DNA from: Arthrobacter sp. ov407
Lineage (GTDB): Bacteria; Actinomycetota; Actinomycetes; Actinomycetales; Micrococcaceae
Length of the DNA: 64,000 nucleotides
Direction of reading: 5' to 3'
Assembly: GCF_900102895.1 (NCBI RefSeq)
Contig: NZ_FNGD01000001.1
Span: forward strand, 401,936-465,935
Shown here: positions 26,872 through 35,582 of the stretch, one piece after another
How the letters are laid out: the number at the start of each line of letters is the position of its first letter
Position numbering within the stretch: the stretch's first letter is position 1
The notes under the pieces: model-generated
Database searches by the model: none
The model's input: the letters and a program-made list of their open reading frames with translations, nothing else
Told to the model about the DNA's origin: nothing
Translations under genes and position numbers: made by a program

Positions 26872-27369
26872 TTACGGCAGCGGGCCGTGGTTGCCCTGGA
26901 TGTGGTCGAAGACCAGCGTGGTTTCCGTATGGCCCACCACGGGGTCGGTGGCCAGGTTGTCCAGTACCCAGTCCCGGAGGTCCTCGGTGGTGGCCACGGC
27001 GATGTGCAGCAGGTAGTCCACTGACCCGGACGTGTGGAAGGTCGAGAGCACTGCCGGGAGCTTGGGCACGCGGGCTGTGAAACGGTCGATCTGCTCGCGG
27101 TCGTGGGCCCGGAGCCGAACCGCAATGAGGGCCTGTACCGAGCGTCCGATCGCGGACAGGCTCAGATTGGCCTCGAAGCCCTCAATGATGCCGCGCTCCG
27201 AGAGGCCGCGGGTGCGCATCAGCGCGGTCGACGGCGCGATCCCCACGAGCTCCGCCAGCTGCTTGTTCGAGATGCGGGCGTCCGCGACGAGGGCAGCGAG
27301 CAGGCGCTCGTCGATCGCGTCCAGCGGCTCGCCGGCCCCCGGCCGAACATTCTTCGCACTGCTGCTCAC
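26872..27369 (-). CDS. Lrp/AsnC family transcriptional regulator
   Basis: This 165-residue Lrp-type regulator has an N-terminal AsnC HTH (LDAIDERLLAALVADARISN, LAELVGIAPSTALMRTRGL) and a C-terminal ligand domain (VQALIAVRLRAHDREQIDRF and VDYLLHIAVATTEDLRDWV). It starts at GTG 27369 after GAGGAGG. It diverges from the PLP-dependent Cys/Met metabolism enzyme and probably controls it. Confidence 0.93.
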   Translation of the reverse strand: MSSSAKNVRPGAGEPLDAIDERLLAALVADARISNKQLAELVGIAPSTALMRTRGLSERGIIEGFEANLSLSAIGRSVQALIAVRLRAHDREQIDRFTARVPKLPAVLSTFHTSGSVDYLLHIAVATTEDLRDWVLDNLATDPVVGHTETTLVFDHIQGNHGPLP

Positions 27370-27405
27370 GGATCCTCCTCGTAGTGTGATCTATTCATCA
27401 TAAAC

Positions 27406-27490
27406 GGCAATATCCGACAGTTCCATTCAGAAGCCCTACAAAAACTCGAATTATTGCCAGATACTTGCGGAATTCAATGGCGAATATTCG
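27406..27490. promoter_or_regulatory. Candidate operators between lrp and PLP-lyase genes
   Basis: GGCAATA (27406-27412) and TATTGCC (27452-27458) form a spaced inverted repeat. A perfect 10-bp palindrome CGAATATTCG lies at 27481-27490, directly before the ribosome site of the PLP gene. The region is AT-rich compared with its surroundings. Confidence 0.4.
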
Positions 27491-27502
27491 TAAGGAGTTA
27501 GG

Positions 27503-28666
27503 GTGCTCTCACAAGATTCATTGGCGGTCCACGCAGGCCGGAACGGGCTCACGGAACTGGGCGTGCACGCGGTGCCCATCGATCTGTCCACGACGGCACC
27601 CCTGCCGTCCGTGCACGACGGAGGCCTGGCCTACGAGCACATGGCCACGGGCGGGTCACATGTGGAGGGGCAGAGCACTGTGTACCAGCGGCTGTGGAAC
27701 CCCACGGTGGCACGCTTCGAAGAGGGCGTCGCCGTCCTGGAAGGGACCCCCGAATCTGTCGCCTTTGCCACCGGCATGGCAGCGCTGAGTGCGGTGCTCC
27801 TCGCGGTTGTGGCGGCGGGCAAGAAGCATGTTGTTGCCGTACGTCCCCTCTACGGCGGCAGCGACTACCTGCTCGCCTCCGGCGTCCTCGGCAACGAGGT
27901 GACCTTTACGACGCCGGAGGGCGTCCGCGCCTCCCTTCGGCCGGATACCGGCCTGGTGATTCTGGAGACGCCGGCCAACCCGACCCTTGAGCTGGTGGAC
28001 ATCGCCCGGGTGGCTGCCGCTGCGGACGGCGTGCCGCTCCTGGTGGACAACACTTTCGCCAGCCCGGTGCTGCAGCAGCCCTTCAAGCACGGTGCCGCCA
28101 TGGTGCTGCACAGCGCCACGAAGTTCTTGGGCGGCCACGGTGACGCCATGGGCGGTGTGGTGGCTGCGGGCTCTGAATGGGCCGTGCGCCTGCGCCAGAT
28201 CCGGGCCGTGACCGGCGGAATCCTGACCCCGTGGCCGGCCTACCTGCTGCACCGCGGGCTGGCGACGCTCCCCGTTCGGGTCCGCGCCCAGCAGGCCAGC
28301 GCCGAGAAGGTCGCCGTCGCCCTGGCCGGGCACGGGCTGGTGAAGCGGGTCTACTACCCGGGACTGGCTGAATGCGACCCGCAGGGCCTCGTGGGCACGC
28401 AGATGTCCGGGCCGGGATCGCTCATGGCTTTCGAGCTCGCCAGCGCCGAGCACGCCGAGCGGATCCCGGCCGCCGTCGGCATGATCACGCACGCCGTCTC
28501 CCTCGGCGGGATCGATACCCTCATCCAGCACCCGGCGGGCCTGACCCACCGGCCGGTCGAGGCCGCGGCCAAGCCGCACGCAAGCCTGCTGCGGATCTCG
28601 GTGGGGCTGGAGGACCCGGCCGACATCGTCGCCGACCTCGTGCAGGCGATTGAGGCAACGCAGTAG
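27503..28666 (+). CDS. Cys/Met metabolism PLP-dependent enzyme (gamma-lyase/synthase type)
   Basis: This 387-residue enzyme belongs to the cystathionine gamma-synthase/methionine gamma-lyase family. The PLP lysine is in HSATKFLGGHGD. The cofactor-binding region is in VAFATGMAALSAVLL, and the Asp that holds the pyridine ring is in PLLVDNTFASPVL. The substrate (cystathionine, methionine or homocysteine) cannot be told apart reliably. Control by a divergent Lrp regulator favours a catabolic lyase. GTG 27503 is preceded by TAAGGAG. Confidence 0.9.
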   Translation: MLSQDSLAVHAGRNGLTELGVHAVPIDLSTTAPLPSVHDGGLAYEHMATGGSHVEGQSTVYQRLWNPTVARFEEGVAVLEGTPESVAFATGMAALSAVLLAVVAAGKKHVVAVRPLYGGSDYLLASGVLGNEVTFTTPEGVRASLRPDTGLVILETPANPTLELVDIARVAAAADGVPLLVDNTFASPVLQQPFKHGAAMVLHSATKFLGGHGDAMGGVVAAGSEWAVRLRQIRAVTGGILTPWPAYLLHRGLATLPVRVRAQQASAEKVAVALAGHGLVKRVYYPGLAECDPQGLVGTQMSGPGSLMAFELASAEHAERIPAAVGMITHAVSLGGIDTLIQHPAGLTHRPVEAAAKPHASLLRISVGLEDPADIVADLVQAIEATQ

Positions 28667-28694
28667 CCCGCGAACGCGACGCCGGACCCGAAGC

Positions 28695-30029
28695 CTAGCC
28701 GGATACTGCGGCCCTGCCGCCGGCGGCCTTGCTGCTGCTGCCGCCGGCGGCCGGGGTTGCGGTCGGCGACGCGGGATGCGCGACGGCGGTGATTGCCGCC
28801 GTCGCGCCGGCCAGTCCGATGACCGCCAGGGCAAGGGCCGTCCAGCCGAGCCGCTGGAAGATCAGCCCGCCCGCCCAGCCGAGCACGCTGGAGCCGAGGT
28901 AGTAGGCCAGGTTGTAGAGCGAGGCGGCCTGCGCCCGGCCGGTCGTGGCGATCACCCCGGTCCAGCCGGAACCGATGCTGTGGGCCGAGAAGAAGCCGCC
29001 CGTGAACAGCAGCAAGCCCACCAGGATCGGGACCAGCAGTTCCGTGAGGGTCAGGGCCAGGCCACCCGCCATCAGTGCGGTGCCGGCGATCAGGACGGTG
29101 CGCCGGCCGAACCGCGACGTCAGCCCAGCTGCCCAGCGCGCCGAGACGGTTCCGGAGAGGTAGGCCAGGAAGATCAGGCTGATCGCGGTGGCCGGCAGGC
29201 TGAACGGTTCCCCGGACAGCCGGAATCCGAGATAGTTGTAGACGGCCACGAATCCGCCCATGAGCAGGAACGCCTGGACGTACAGGGCCAGCAGCCGGGG
29301 ATTGCGGGCATGGCCGGCCAGCGTGCCCAGGGCCCCGCGGAAGCCGGTCGCGGCCGCGGCGGTGAACCCCTGGGCCCGCGGCACGAGGACGAGGAACAGG
29401 ACGGCTGCCCCGGTGGCCAGAACGGAGACGGCCAGGGCAGCGGCCCGCCATCCCCACAGTTCGCCGACCGGTCCGGCGACCAGCCGGCCGGCAAGGCCGC
29501 CCAAGGTGGTCCCGGCGACATAGCTCCCGGCGGCGAGGGCGGCATGAGCCTTGTTGATCTCTTCGTTGAGGTACGCGATCGCGATGGCGGGGATGCCGCC
29601 GAGTGCCATTCCCTCCAGCATCCGCAGGCACAGCAGCACGGGGAAGCTGGGGGCCAGGGGGACCAGCAGGCCCAGGATGGTGGCCGCGGTGATGCCCCAC
29701 ATCATTGCCCGGACGCGGCCGATCCGGTCTGCCAGGAAGGACCACGGGAGCACCGTCAGGGCCAGCCCCACCGTGGCGAGGGAAATGGTTAGCGCGGCCT
29801 CGGCGGCCGAGATGTGGAGATCCGACGCCAGGAGGGGGAGCACCGCCTGGGTGGAGTAGAGCTGGGCGAACGTCGCGACGCCGGCAAAGGCAAGACCGGC
29901 CAGGATCCGTCGGTAGGCCGAGGAGCTCTTCGGATGGCCCGCCCACGCGGCAGCGTTAGCTGCAGGATCAGCTGCGGGATTCGACACTGGACTGGGACCT
30001 GCCCCGGAGGGCGCGGAAAAGCGTGGCAT
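28695..30029 (-). CDS. MFS transporter (YnfM-like)
   Basis: This 444-residue inner-membrane carrier has ~12 helices, the N-terminal segment FAQLYSTQAVLPLLASDL and motif A in FLADRIGRVRAMM. The FAQLYSTQAVLP pattern is typical of YnfM/arabinose-efflux-type permeases. The first ~40 residues and last ~35 residues are polar and Ala/Pro-rich. It diverges from a LysR regulator that probably controls it. The minus-strand TAACCT box supports the start. Confidence 0.9.
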   Translation of the reverse strand: MPRFSAPSGAGPSPVSNPAADPAANAAAWAGHPKSSSAYRRILAGLAFAGVATFAQLYSTQAVLPLLASDLHISAAEAALTISLATVGLALTVLPWSFLADRIGRVRAMMWGITAATILGLLVPLAPSFPVLLCLRMLEGMALGGIPAIAIAYLNEEINKAHAALAAGSYVAGTTLGGLAGRLVAGPVGELWGWRAAALAVSVLATGAAVLFLVLVPRAQGFTAAAATGFRGALGTLAGHARNPRLLALYVQAFLLMGGFVAVYNYLGFRLSGEPFSLPATAISLIFLAYLSGTVSARWAAGLTSRFGRRTVLIAGTALMAGGLALTLTELLVPILVGLLLFTGGFFSAHSIGSGWTGVIATTGRAQAASLYNLAYYLGSSVLGWAGGLIFQRLGWTALALAVIGLAGATAAITAVAHPASPTATPAAGGSSSKAAGGRAAVSG

Positions 30030-30035
30030 GCCCTC

Positions 30036-30041
30036 AGGTTA
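30036..30041 (-). promoter_or_regulatory. -10 box of the YnfM-like MFS gene
   Basis: On the minus strand TAACCT is followed by 6 nt and then the ATG at 30029. Confidence 0.5.
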
Positions 30042-30122
30042 GAGCCTGCCCGAGGGATGCTTCCAATGCATGATTTCCATAGAATAGATAGCAAATACGG
30101 CTCAATGCAGGGTGAGGGGAAC

Positions 30123-31136
30123 ATGGACGTCGAACACAGGCAGCTCGTGCAGTTGCTGCCCCTCCTGCCGCTGCTGGCGGAACTGGGGCGGACGGAGCAC
30201 GTTACCGAGACGGCGGAGCTTCTGGGCCTGCCGCAGTCGACGGTGAGCCGTGCAATTGCGCGGGCCAGCGCCATCGTGGGGACGGAGCTGTTGATCCGGG
30301 ACGGCCGCGGCGTGCGGCTGACACCCGCGGCGAAGGCGCTCCTGCCCCACATCGAGGCCGCCCTGGACGAATTCCAGACGGGGCTGGATCTTGTCCGGCA
30401 CGAATCGGAAGTGGTCCGCGGCCGGATCGCTGTGTCGTTCCAGCACACCTTCGGCGAGGCGATGCTGCCGCTGCTCATCAGTGCGTTCTGGAGCATGCAT
30501 CCGCAGACGGCCTTTGATCTCAGCCAGGGCGCACGGGACGGCTGCCTCGCGGAACTGGCCGCCGGCTCCGCGGACCTGGCCCTCACGGCACCCGTTGCCA
30601 CACCAAGTAAGAGAATCGGTTCGGCCGCGCTGTACCGGGAACCGCTGCGCCTGGTGGTGCACCACCGGCATCCGCTGGCCGGCCGCCGTCGGGCCCGGGT
30701 CGACGAGATCCGGCAGGAGCCGTTCGTGGCGATGGGGCCCGGCTACGGCATGCGCTCGCTGACCGATGCGTTGTTCCGGGAGGCGGGGTTCCGCCCCCGG
30801 ATTGCCTTCGAGAGCCAGGACTCCCACACCGTCCGCGGACTCGTCTCGGCCGGGCTCGGCGTCAGCATCCTGCCGCCCGGCGGCTCCGCATCCGGCAGAG
30901 CCGCACAAGACAGCCACCACCCGCCGCGGGGCGCCGGAGCCGACGACGGCGGGCCCGGGTGGGTGGAGATTCCCCTGGATTCGGCCCTGGCGTTCCGCGA
31001 GATCGGCCTCGCCTGGCGGGAGCGCCGCGGCGAAGCCGATGCCGAGCCCGATCCCGTGCGCTTGTTCCGCGAACTCGTGCTGCGCGACGGGCCGGCGCTC
31101 CTGGCAGGCTTCGTGCGCGAACGCTCGGGAGGCTGA
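30123..31136 (+). CDS. LysR family transcriptional regulator
   Basis: This 337-residue regulator has a winged HTH at the N-terminus (HVTETAELLGLPQSTVSRAI) and a type-2 periplasmic-binding-like effector domain (RIAVSFQHTFGEAMLPLLIS, then GLVSAGLGVSILPPG near residue 250). It diverges from the YnfM-like MFS gene, the usual layout for a LysR regulator and its target. A glycine-rich insertion follows the ILPPG segment. The ATG at 30123 is preceded by GAGGGGA. Confidence 0.9.
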   Translation: MDVEHRQLVQLLPLLPLLAELGRTEHVTETAELLGLPQSTVSRAIARASAIVGTELLIRDGRGVRLTPAAKALLPHIEAALDEFQTGLDLVRHESEVVRGRIAVSFQHTFGEAMLPLLISAFWSMHPQTAFDLSQGARDGCLAELAAGSADLALTAPVATPSKRIGSAALYREPLRLVVHHRHPLAGRRRARVDEIRQEPFVAMGPGYGMRSLTDALFREAGFRPRIAFESQDSHTVRGLVSAGLGVSILPPGGSASGRAAQDSHHPPRGAGADDGGPGWVEIPLDSALAFREIGLAWRERRGEADAEPDPVRLFRELVLRDGPALLAGFVRERSGG

Positions 31137-31172
31137 GCCGGGCCGACGGGCGCCGAGGTCGCCGGTTGGCCG

Positions 31173-31220
31173 CGAGATCGCCGTAAGAAACCGGCGGTTC
31201 GCACCTCTCCGGCGATCTCG
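31173..31220. terminator. Inverted repeat between convergent genes
   Basis: An 11-bp perfect inverted repeat (31173-31183 with 31210-31220, CGAGATCGCCG) lies between the ends of the LysR and nitronate monooxygenase genes. It could end transcription from both sides. No T tract is present. Confidence 0.4.
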
Positions 31221-31248
31221 GGGGTCGGATCTCGTGGTTCTGATCCGG

Positions 31249-32295
31249 TTAGCGGCCGGCGAGCAGCCCGTGCACGACGTCGGCCACGGGCCCGGCCTGT
31301 GCCTTCCGCCAACCCGTGCCGGCCCACAGGTTCAGGCGCTCCGCGTCGCCGGCTGCGGCGGCCGCGGCCCGGAGGGGAGCCGTCAGGTGGTGGACGGCAG
31401 GGTAGGCAACAGGTGCCTCGGGGTGGTCGCGGACGAATTCGTTCTCCAGAGCCCGGGCCTGGCGGCCGGTGAAGGCGCGTGTCAGCCGGGTCCGGGTGAA
31501 ATGCGGATCCGCCAGGGCATCCTTGTGCAGCTGCCGGGCGCCGCTTTCGTCCGTCCGGAGGAACGCGGTGCCGAGCTGGGCTGCTGCAGCCCCGGCGCGC
31601 AGCACGGCGTCGAGCCCGGCCGCGTCCATGATGCCGCCGGCGGCCACCAGCGGGAGGTCGACGGCGGACCGCACCTCCGCGAGCAGCTCCGCCGTCGTGC
31701 CGCCCGGCTGTGACCCGCCAGACTGTGCCCCCGGTGCAGGAAGGAACGCCGCGCTGTGTGCGCCGGCGCTCGTGTGCTGCACCACCAGGGCGTCCACGCC
31801 CTGCTCTGCCGCCTGCACGGCCTCGGCCGCGGTGGTGACAGTGGCAAGCACCGCAGACCCCGCCCGCTGCAGGGCGCGGACGACGTCGATGCCGGGTAGC
31901 CCGAATGCGAAACTGACCAGCTCCACAGGGTCCGCCAGCAAGGCATCGATCTTTCCCTGCCACTCGTCGTCGTCATCGATCCGCAACTGCGGGAGCTCCA
32001 CACCGTATCGCCGGGCATCGGCCCGCAGCTGCAGCCGGTACTCTTCAAGCTCCGCCAACACCGCCGTGGGCGGCGGCAGTTGGGCCGGATCCGGGACGAA
32101 CACATTCATGCCGAACCGGGCGCCGGACTCCCGGACAGTGCGCACTTCCGCCTGCATGGCCGCCACGCTCTTGTAGCCGGCAGCCAGGAAGCCGAGGCCG
32201 CCGGCGCGGTGCACGGCCTCGACAAAGGTAGGCGTTGAGGTTCCTCCGGCCATGGGTGCCGCGATGACGGGTGTGCCGAAAAGATCGTGGGGCAT
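31249..32295 (-). CDS. Nitronate monooxygenase family protein
   Basis: This 348-residue FMN-dependent enzyme resembles nitronate monooxygenase (2-nitropropane dioxygenase), which oxidises alkyl nitronates. The barrel starts with PVIAAPMAGGTSTPTFV and GGLGFLAAGY. The FMN phosphate-binding part is in LPLVAAGGIMDAAGLDAVLR and GAAAAQLGTAFLRTDES. The ATG at 32295 has an AAGGAG site. A much longer in-frame extension upstream overlaps the opposite-strand kinase gene and is not real. Convergent with LysR and divergent from the kinase. Confidence 0.9.
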   Translation of the reverse strand: MPHDLFGTPVIAAPMAGGTSTPTFVEAVHRAGGLGFLAAGYKSVAAMQAEVRTVRESGARFGMNVFVPDPAQLPPPTAVLAELEEYRLQLRADARRYGVELPQLRIDDDDEWQGKIDALLADPVELVSFAFGLPGIDVVRALQRAGSAVLATVTTAAEAVQAAEQGVDALVVQHTSAGAHSAAFLPAPGAQSGGSQPGGTTAELLAEVRSAVDLPLVAAGGIMDAAGLDAVLRAGAAAAQLGTAFLRTDESGARQLHKDALADPHFTRTRLTRAFTGRQARALENEFVRDHPEAPVAYPAVHHLTAPLRAAAAAAGDAERLNLWAGTGWRKAQAGPVADVVHGLLAGR

Positions 32296-32319
32296 TGCGG
32301 GCTCCTTGCAGCGATTCAG

Positions 32320-32325
32320 TAACCT
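32320..32325 (+). promoter_or_regulatory. -10 box of the BadF-type kinase gene
   Basis: TAACCT ends 7 nt before the first base of the GTG at 32332. Confidence 0.5.
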
Positions 32326-32331
32326 GTTCCA

Positions 32332-33285
32332 GTGACTAACACTGACTTCCCGCCGGCGGCGGACTCCGTTCCATCTTCCACCACCCCATCCGCCCCGGCC
32401 ACGACGGGCGCCGTGATCGGCCTGGACATCGGCGGCACGAAGACCAGGGGAGTCCGTTTCGAGAACGGCATGCCCGTGGCCGACGAATCGGTAGGCAGCT
32501 CCAATGTCCAGAACGTCCTCCCTGAGGAAGCCGCCCGCAATCTGGCGAATCTCTTCGGCAGGATCGGCGGGGGAGAAGTCGCCCAGGTCTATGTCGGAGC
32601 CGGCGGCATCGACACCGACGACGACGCCGCGGCGCTCGCGGCACTGATTGCCCCCCACGTGCCCGGCGCACGGATCACGGTGGTCCACGACACCCGGCTG
32701 CTGCTCGCCGCAGGCGGCGCCAGCACCGGCGTCGCAGTGATCGCCGGCACTGGCTCGGCCGCATGGGGCACGAACGGCCGCGGTGAGGAAGCCCGGGCCG
32801 GGGGCTGGGGCTACCTGCTCGGCGACGAGGGCAGCGGCTACTGGCTGGGCCGGGAGGCCGTCCGGCACAGCCTGCGGCGGATGAACCAGGGGCTGGAACC
32901 GGACGAACTCACCAGCGCCCTGCTGGCATCCTGCGGCGTGGACCACCCGAACAAGCTGATCGCAATGTTCCACTCGCCCGCGACCGGGCGCCGCTTCTGG
33001 GCCCAGCAGGCCCGGCTCGTGGTGGCAGCCGCAGACGCCGGCCATGCGCCGAGCCAGGCCCTCATGGATCAGGCCGGGCGTGACCTCGCCGACCTGGCCG
33101 CGCACACCGTCCGGCAGCTCGGCATCGAGGGTCCCGTCATCCTGGGCGGCGGGCTCGGCATGAATGTGCCGCGACTGCAGGAGCCCTTCCGCGCGGCACT
33201 GGCCGCCGCGGGGATCACCGATGTCCGGGTCCTGGAGCAGGAGCCCGTCTTCGGGGTCCTCCAGCTGGTCGCGGACCAGGAGTAG
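32332..33285 (+). CDS. BadF/BadG-type ATPase, probable N-acetylglucosamine kinase
   Basis: This 317-residue protein has the ASKHA nucleotide-binding fold. The phosphate-1 loop is GLDIGGTKTRGVRF, the phosphate-2 region is VAVIAGTGSAAWG and the adenosine motif is GPVILGGGLGMN. The pattern GWGYLLGDEGSGYWLGREAV is typical of the BadF/BadG family, whose sugar-acting members are GlcNAc kinases. The exact substrate is an inference. A short Ser/Thr/Pro N-terminus precedes the fold. The NUDIX gene follows with its own promoter. Confidence 0.85.
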   Translation: MTNTDFPPAADSVPSSTTPSAPATTGAVIGLDIGGTKTRGVRFENGMPVADESVGSSNVQNVLPEEAARNLANLFGRIGGGEVAQVYVGAGGIDTDDDAAALAALIAPHVPGARITVVHDTRLLLAAGGASTGVAVIAGTGSAAWGTNGRGEEARAGGWGYLLGDEGSGYWLGREAVRHSLRRMNQGLEPDELTSALLASCGVDHPNKLIAMFHSPATGRRFWAQQARLVVAAADAGHAPSQALMDQAGRDLADLAAHTVRQLGIEGPVILGGGLGMNVPRLQEPFRAALAAAGITDVRVLEQEPVFGVLQLVADQE

Positions 33286-33307
33286 CCGGAGGGAATCTTC
33301 CGGCTAC

Positions 33308-33313
33308 TACGCT
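33308..33313 (+). promoter_or_regulatory. -10 box of the NUDIX gene
   Basis: TACGCT ends 7 nt before the first base of the ATG at 33320. Confidence 0.5.
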
Positions 33314-33319
33314 GAAGGG

Positions 33320-33775
33320 ATGAGCATGCAATTCGACACCCGGCCCGCCGCCTACGCCGTGATCATCCGGGACGCCGAGATCCTCCTGGCGTACTGGAAG
33401 CAGGACGGCCGCGAGGGCTGGACGCTGCCCGGCGGCGGCCTGGACCTGGCCGAACATCCGGTTGACGGGTGCCGCCGCGAGATCCACGAGGAAACCGGCT
33501 ACCATGCCGAGGTCGGCGCCATGCTGGGGATCGACGTCGGGCACTGGCCTGCCGAAGTCCGGCTCGACGGGGGAGAGCGGGACTTCCAGTCGCTCCGGCT
33601 GGTCTACGAGGCGACAATCACGGGCGGGGAACTGCGCCACGAGGTGAACGGGAGCACCACCCACGCGGCCTGGATTCCGCTGGATGCGGTGGCGGACCTG
33701 AACCGGGTCTCGCTGGTGGATGCCGGACTACGCCTGTTCCGCGAGAGGCCGCTGAACGGAAAACTTTCCGGCTAA
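33320..33775 (+). CDS. NUDIX hydrolase
   Basis: This 151-residue protein carries the NUDIX box, starting GGGLDLAEHPVDGCRREIHE and continuing ETGY, at about residues 38-61, with the REIHEE metal-binding core. NUDIX enzymes cleave nucleoside diphosphates linked to other groups. The substrate here is unknown. The fold is otherwise complete (AAYAVIIRDAEILLAYW at the start, WIPLDAVADL near the end). Confidence 0.9.
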   Translation: MSMQFDTRPAAYAVIIRDAEILLAYWKQDGREGWTLPGGGLDLAEHPVDGCRREIHEETGYHAEVGAMLGIDVGHWPAEVRLDGGERDFQSLRLVYEATITGGELRHEVNGSTTHAAWIPLDAVADLNRVSLVDAGLRLFRERPLNGKLSG

Positions 33776-33782
33776 ACCGCTA

Positions 33783-33825
33783 GCCAGGCGCAGGGCCCAT
33801 GGCTATTCTGTAGAAACCGCCTGGC
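33783..33825 (+). promoter_or_regulatory. Possible promoter with flanking inverted repeat
   Basis: TATTCT (33804-33809) could be the -10 box of the rsgA leader. It sits between the arms of an 8-bp inverted repeat, GCCAGGCG (33783-33790) and CGCCTGGC (33818-33825), a layout suited to an operator. Confidence 0.3.
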
Positions 33826-33891
33826 AGTCCGCAGACGGGATCAACAGGGGCCGGCCGCAGCAAGCCGGCCGACGACGGGGAGGTGGCAGCA

Positions 33892-33972
33892 ATGAATGCG
33901 ATATTTCTGAGCGCGCAGCGCACCGATACAAGCCATGTCATTACTCCTGCCCCGTCCCACGGCGCGGCCTAG
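33892..33972 (+). CDS. Possible 26-residue leader peptide upstream of rsgA
   Basis: An ATG 8 nt after a strong GGGGAGG site opens a 26-codon ORF (begins MNAIFLSAQRTDTSH). It ends in TAG 89 nt before the TTG of rsgA. A GC-rich hairpin (GGCCGGC 33849-33855 with GCCGGCC 33864-33870) lies directly before the ribosome site. The peptide has no membrane segment and no run of one amino acid, so classical attenuation is not evident. It is the only ORF in the 286-bp gap between the NUDIX and rsgA genes with a good translation signal. Confidence 0.4.
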   Translation: MNAIFLSAQRTDTSHVITPAPSHGAA

Positions 33973-34061
33973 CCATCCAGCGCTAGTCTCCACGCCCGCG
34001 GCGTCTCTTGCCGCCGCAGCGCACCCGCGCCGCACCACGGGGCCCCATCAAAGGGTTTTCG

Positions 34062-35312
34062 TTGACCACTCATGCTGCATCGCAGGGCGCCCGCCGCGCC
34101 CTCTTCACCGATTCATCCGTCCCTAATTCAGCCCTGCCAAATTCATCCCGGCCCAGTTCAGCCCTGCCCTCAATTGACGGCGGCCCCGTGGGTCCGGCCG
34201 ACTACGGTTACACGGCTGGCGTCGCGGAGCGGTTCGCGGCGCATCCCGTGCCGGGCGGCCACCACCCGGGCCGCGTCATCCGGGTGGACCGCAACCTCGT
34301 CCTGGTGGCCACCGGCGACGGGACCGCCCATCTGCCCTACCCCCGCGGCGGGGAGCTTCCCGCCACCGGCGACTGGGTCTGGCTGGGTGCGAACGCCGCG
34401 GGGGAGCCCGCCATCGTGGGCATACTGCCGCGCCTCTCGGAGCTGAGCCGCAAGCGTGCCTTCGAGGCCTCCTCCGAGGCGCAGGTCCTTGGCGCCAACA
34501 TGGACGTAGTCGGGATCGTCGTTCCGGTGGACCGTCCGCTCACGCGCAACCGGCTCGAACGGACGCTGGTCGCTGCCTGGGACTCGGGTGCCACGCCGCT
34601 CGTGATCATCACAAAGGCGGACATCGCGAACCTCGCGGACGACGTCGTGGGGACGGTGGTGCGCCAGGCGGCCGGCGTCGACGTCGTCACCACCTCTGCC
34701 GAGAATGGCGACGGCCTCGACGAACTGCTGGGCCATGTGCCGCCCGGCGGCACGCTGGTGCTGCTGGGGCCCTCGGGCGCCGGCAAATCCACGCTCATCA
34801 ATGCCCTCGCCGGCGTCGCGACCCAGGAGACCGGGGCAGTCCGCGCGGGCGACGGCAAGGGCAGGCACACCACCACGTCCCGCGAGCTCGTTCCCCTGCC
34901 CGGCGGCGCCGTCCTGATGGACACGCCCGGGGTGCGCGGCTTCGGGATTTTCGACGCCGAGGAAGGAATGGAGGAGATGTTCGGCGACCTCGAAGAGCTC
35001 TTCGAGCACTGCCGCTTCGCGGACTGCGCGCACGGCCGGGAACCCGGCTGCGCAGTCCAGGCCGCGCTCGCCGACGGCGTCCTAACGGACCGCCGCTGGG
35101 CCAGCTACCTGAAGCTTCAGCGCGAACTCGCCGCCCTGGCCCGCCGCCACGACGCGGCCGCGCGGCGCGCCTACCAGCGCGAATGGCACCAGAAGATCAC
35201 GGTGGCGGCCAAGAGCCAGCGCTCGGCCGAGCGCGACCGCCAGGAAAGCCAGGGTGACCGCGGCGGCAAGGGCAGTCACGGCGGCAAACGCGGCCGGCGA
35301 CAGCCCCGCTGA
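34062..35312 (+). CDS. rsgA: Ribosome small subunit-dependent GTPase A
   Basis: RsgA is a circularly permuted GTPase that helps mature the 30S subunit. The G motifs appear in permuted order: G4 in LVIITKADIA, then G1 GPSGAGKSTLIN, G2 near GKGRHTTTSREL and G3 in LMDTPGVRGFG. The C-terminal zinc-binding region is seen in CRFADCAHGREPGC. An OB-fold comes before the GTPase domain. The N-terminal ~45 residues and the last ~35 residues (Arg/Gly/Lys-rich) are extra low-complexity extensions. The start is inferred as TTG 34062 because the homologous part has no nearer ATG or GTG; this is uncertain. Confidence 0.9.
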   Translation: MTTHAASQGARRALFTDSSVPNSALPNSSRPSSALPSIDGGPVGPADYGYTAGVAERFAAHPVPGGHHPGRVIRVDRNLVLVATGDGTAHLPYPRGGELPATGDWVWLGANAAGEPAIVGILPRLSELSRKRAFEASSEAQVLGANMDVVGIVVPVDRPLTRNRLERTLVAAWDSGATPLVIITKADIANLADDVVGTVVRQAAGVDVVTTSAENGDGLDELLGHVPPGGTLVLLGPSGAGKSTLINALAGVATQETGAVRAGDGKGRHTTTSRELVPLPGGAVLMDTPGVRGFGIFDAEEGMEEMFGDLEELFEHCRFADCAHGREPGCAVQAALADGVLTDRRWASYLKLQRELAALARRHDAAARRAYQREWHQKITVAAKSQRSAERDRQESQGDRGGKGSHGGKRGRRQPR

Positions 35313-35326
35313 GGCCCTCCGCACTG

Positions 35327-35373
35327 TGACACAAACGGCCGGTGACACAAACGGCGGGTGACACAACGGCCGG
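35327..35373 (+). repeat. Three tandem 16-bp units after rsgA
   Basis: Units at 35327-35342, 35343-35358 and 35359-35373 fit TGACACAAACGGCCGG; the third lacks one A. They start 14 bp after the rsgA stop. The rest of the gap to 35582 holds no convincing gene. Confidence 0.8.
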
Positions 35374-35582
35374 TGGCGCGCCGAAACTTTCCGGCGCGCC
35401 ACCAATCCGGAATCGTTGTGCCTCCGAAGCCTTACGGGAGCCGAGATGCCGCTGACCGCATTTTCATGACTTTGTCACGAGTGCTGGTTAGTCTAAGTGC
35501 TATCTGCTTTATGGCCAGTACACTGATGAACAGTTGGCTGGTCCCTGTCGATGTTGCCGCCAACAGTTAGGTAAGCCCGGAA

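Noticed and set aside
32296..33105. N-terminal extension of nitronate monooxygenase to 33105
   Set aside because: It is antisense to the BadF-type kinase; the real start at 32295 has a ribosome site and the family N-terminus.
35466..35570. Small hydrophobic 34-codon ORF just before the osmoprotectant operon
   Set aside because: No ribosome site or -10 box fits the ATG, and its third codon positions are not GC-rich as in this genome.
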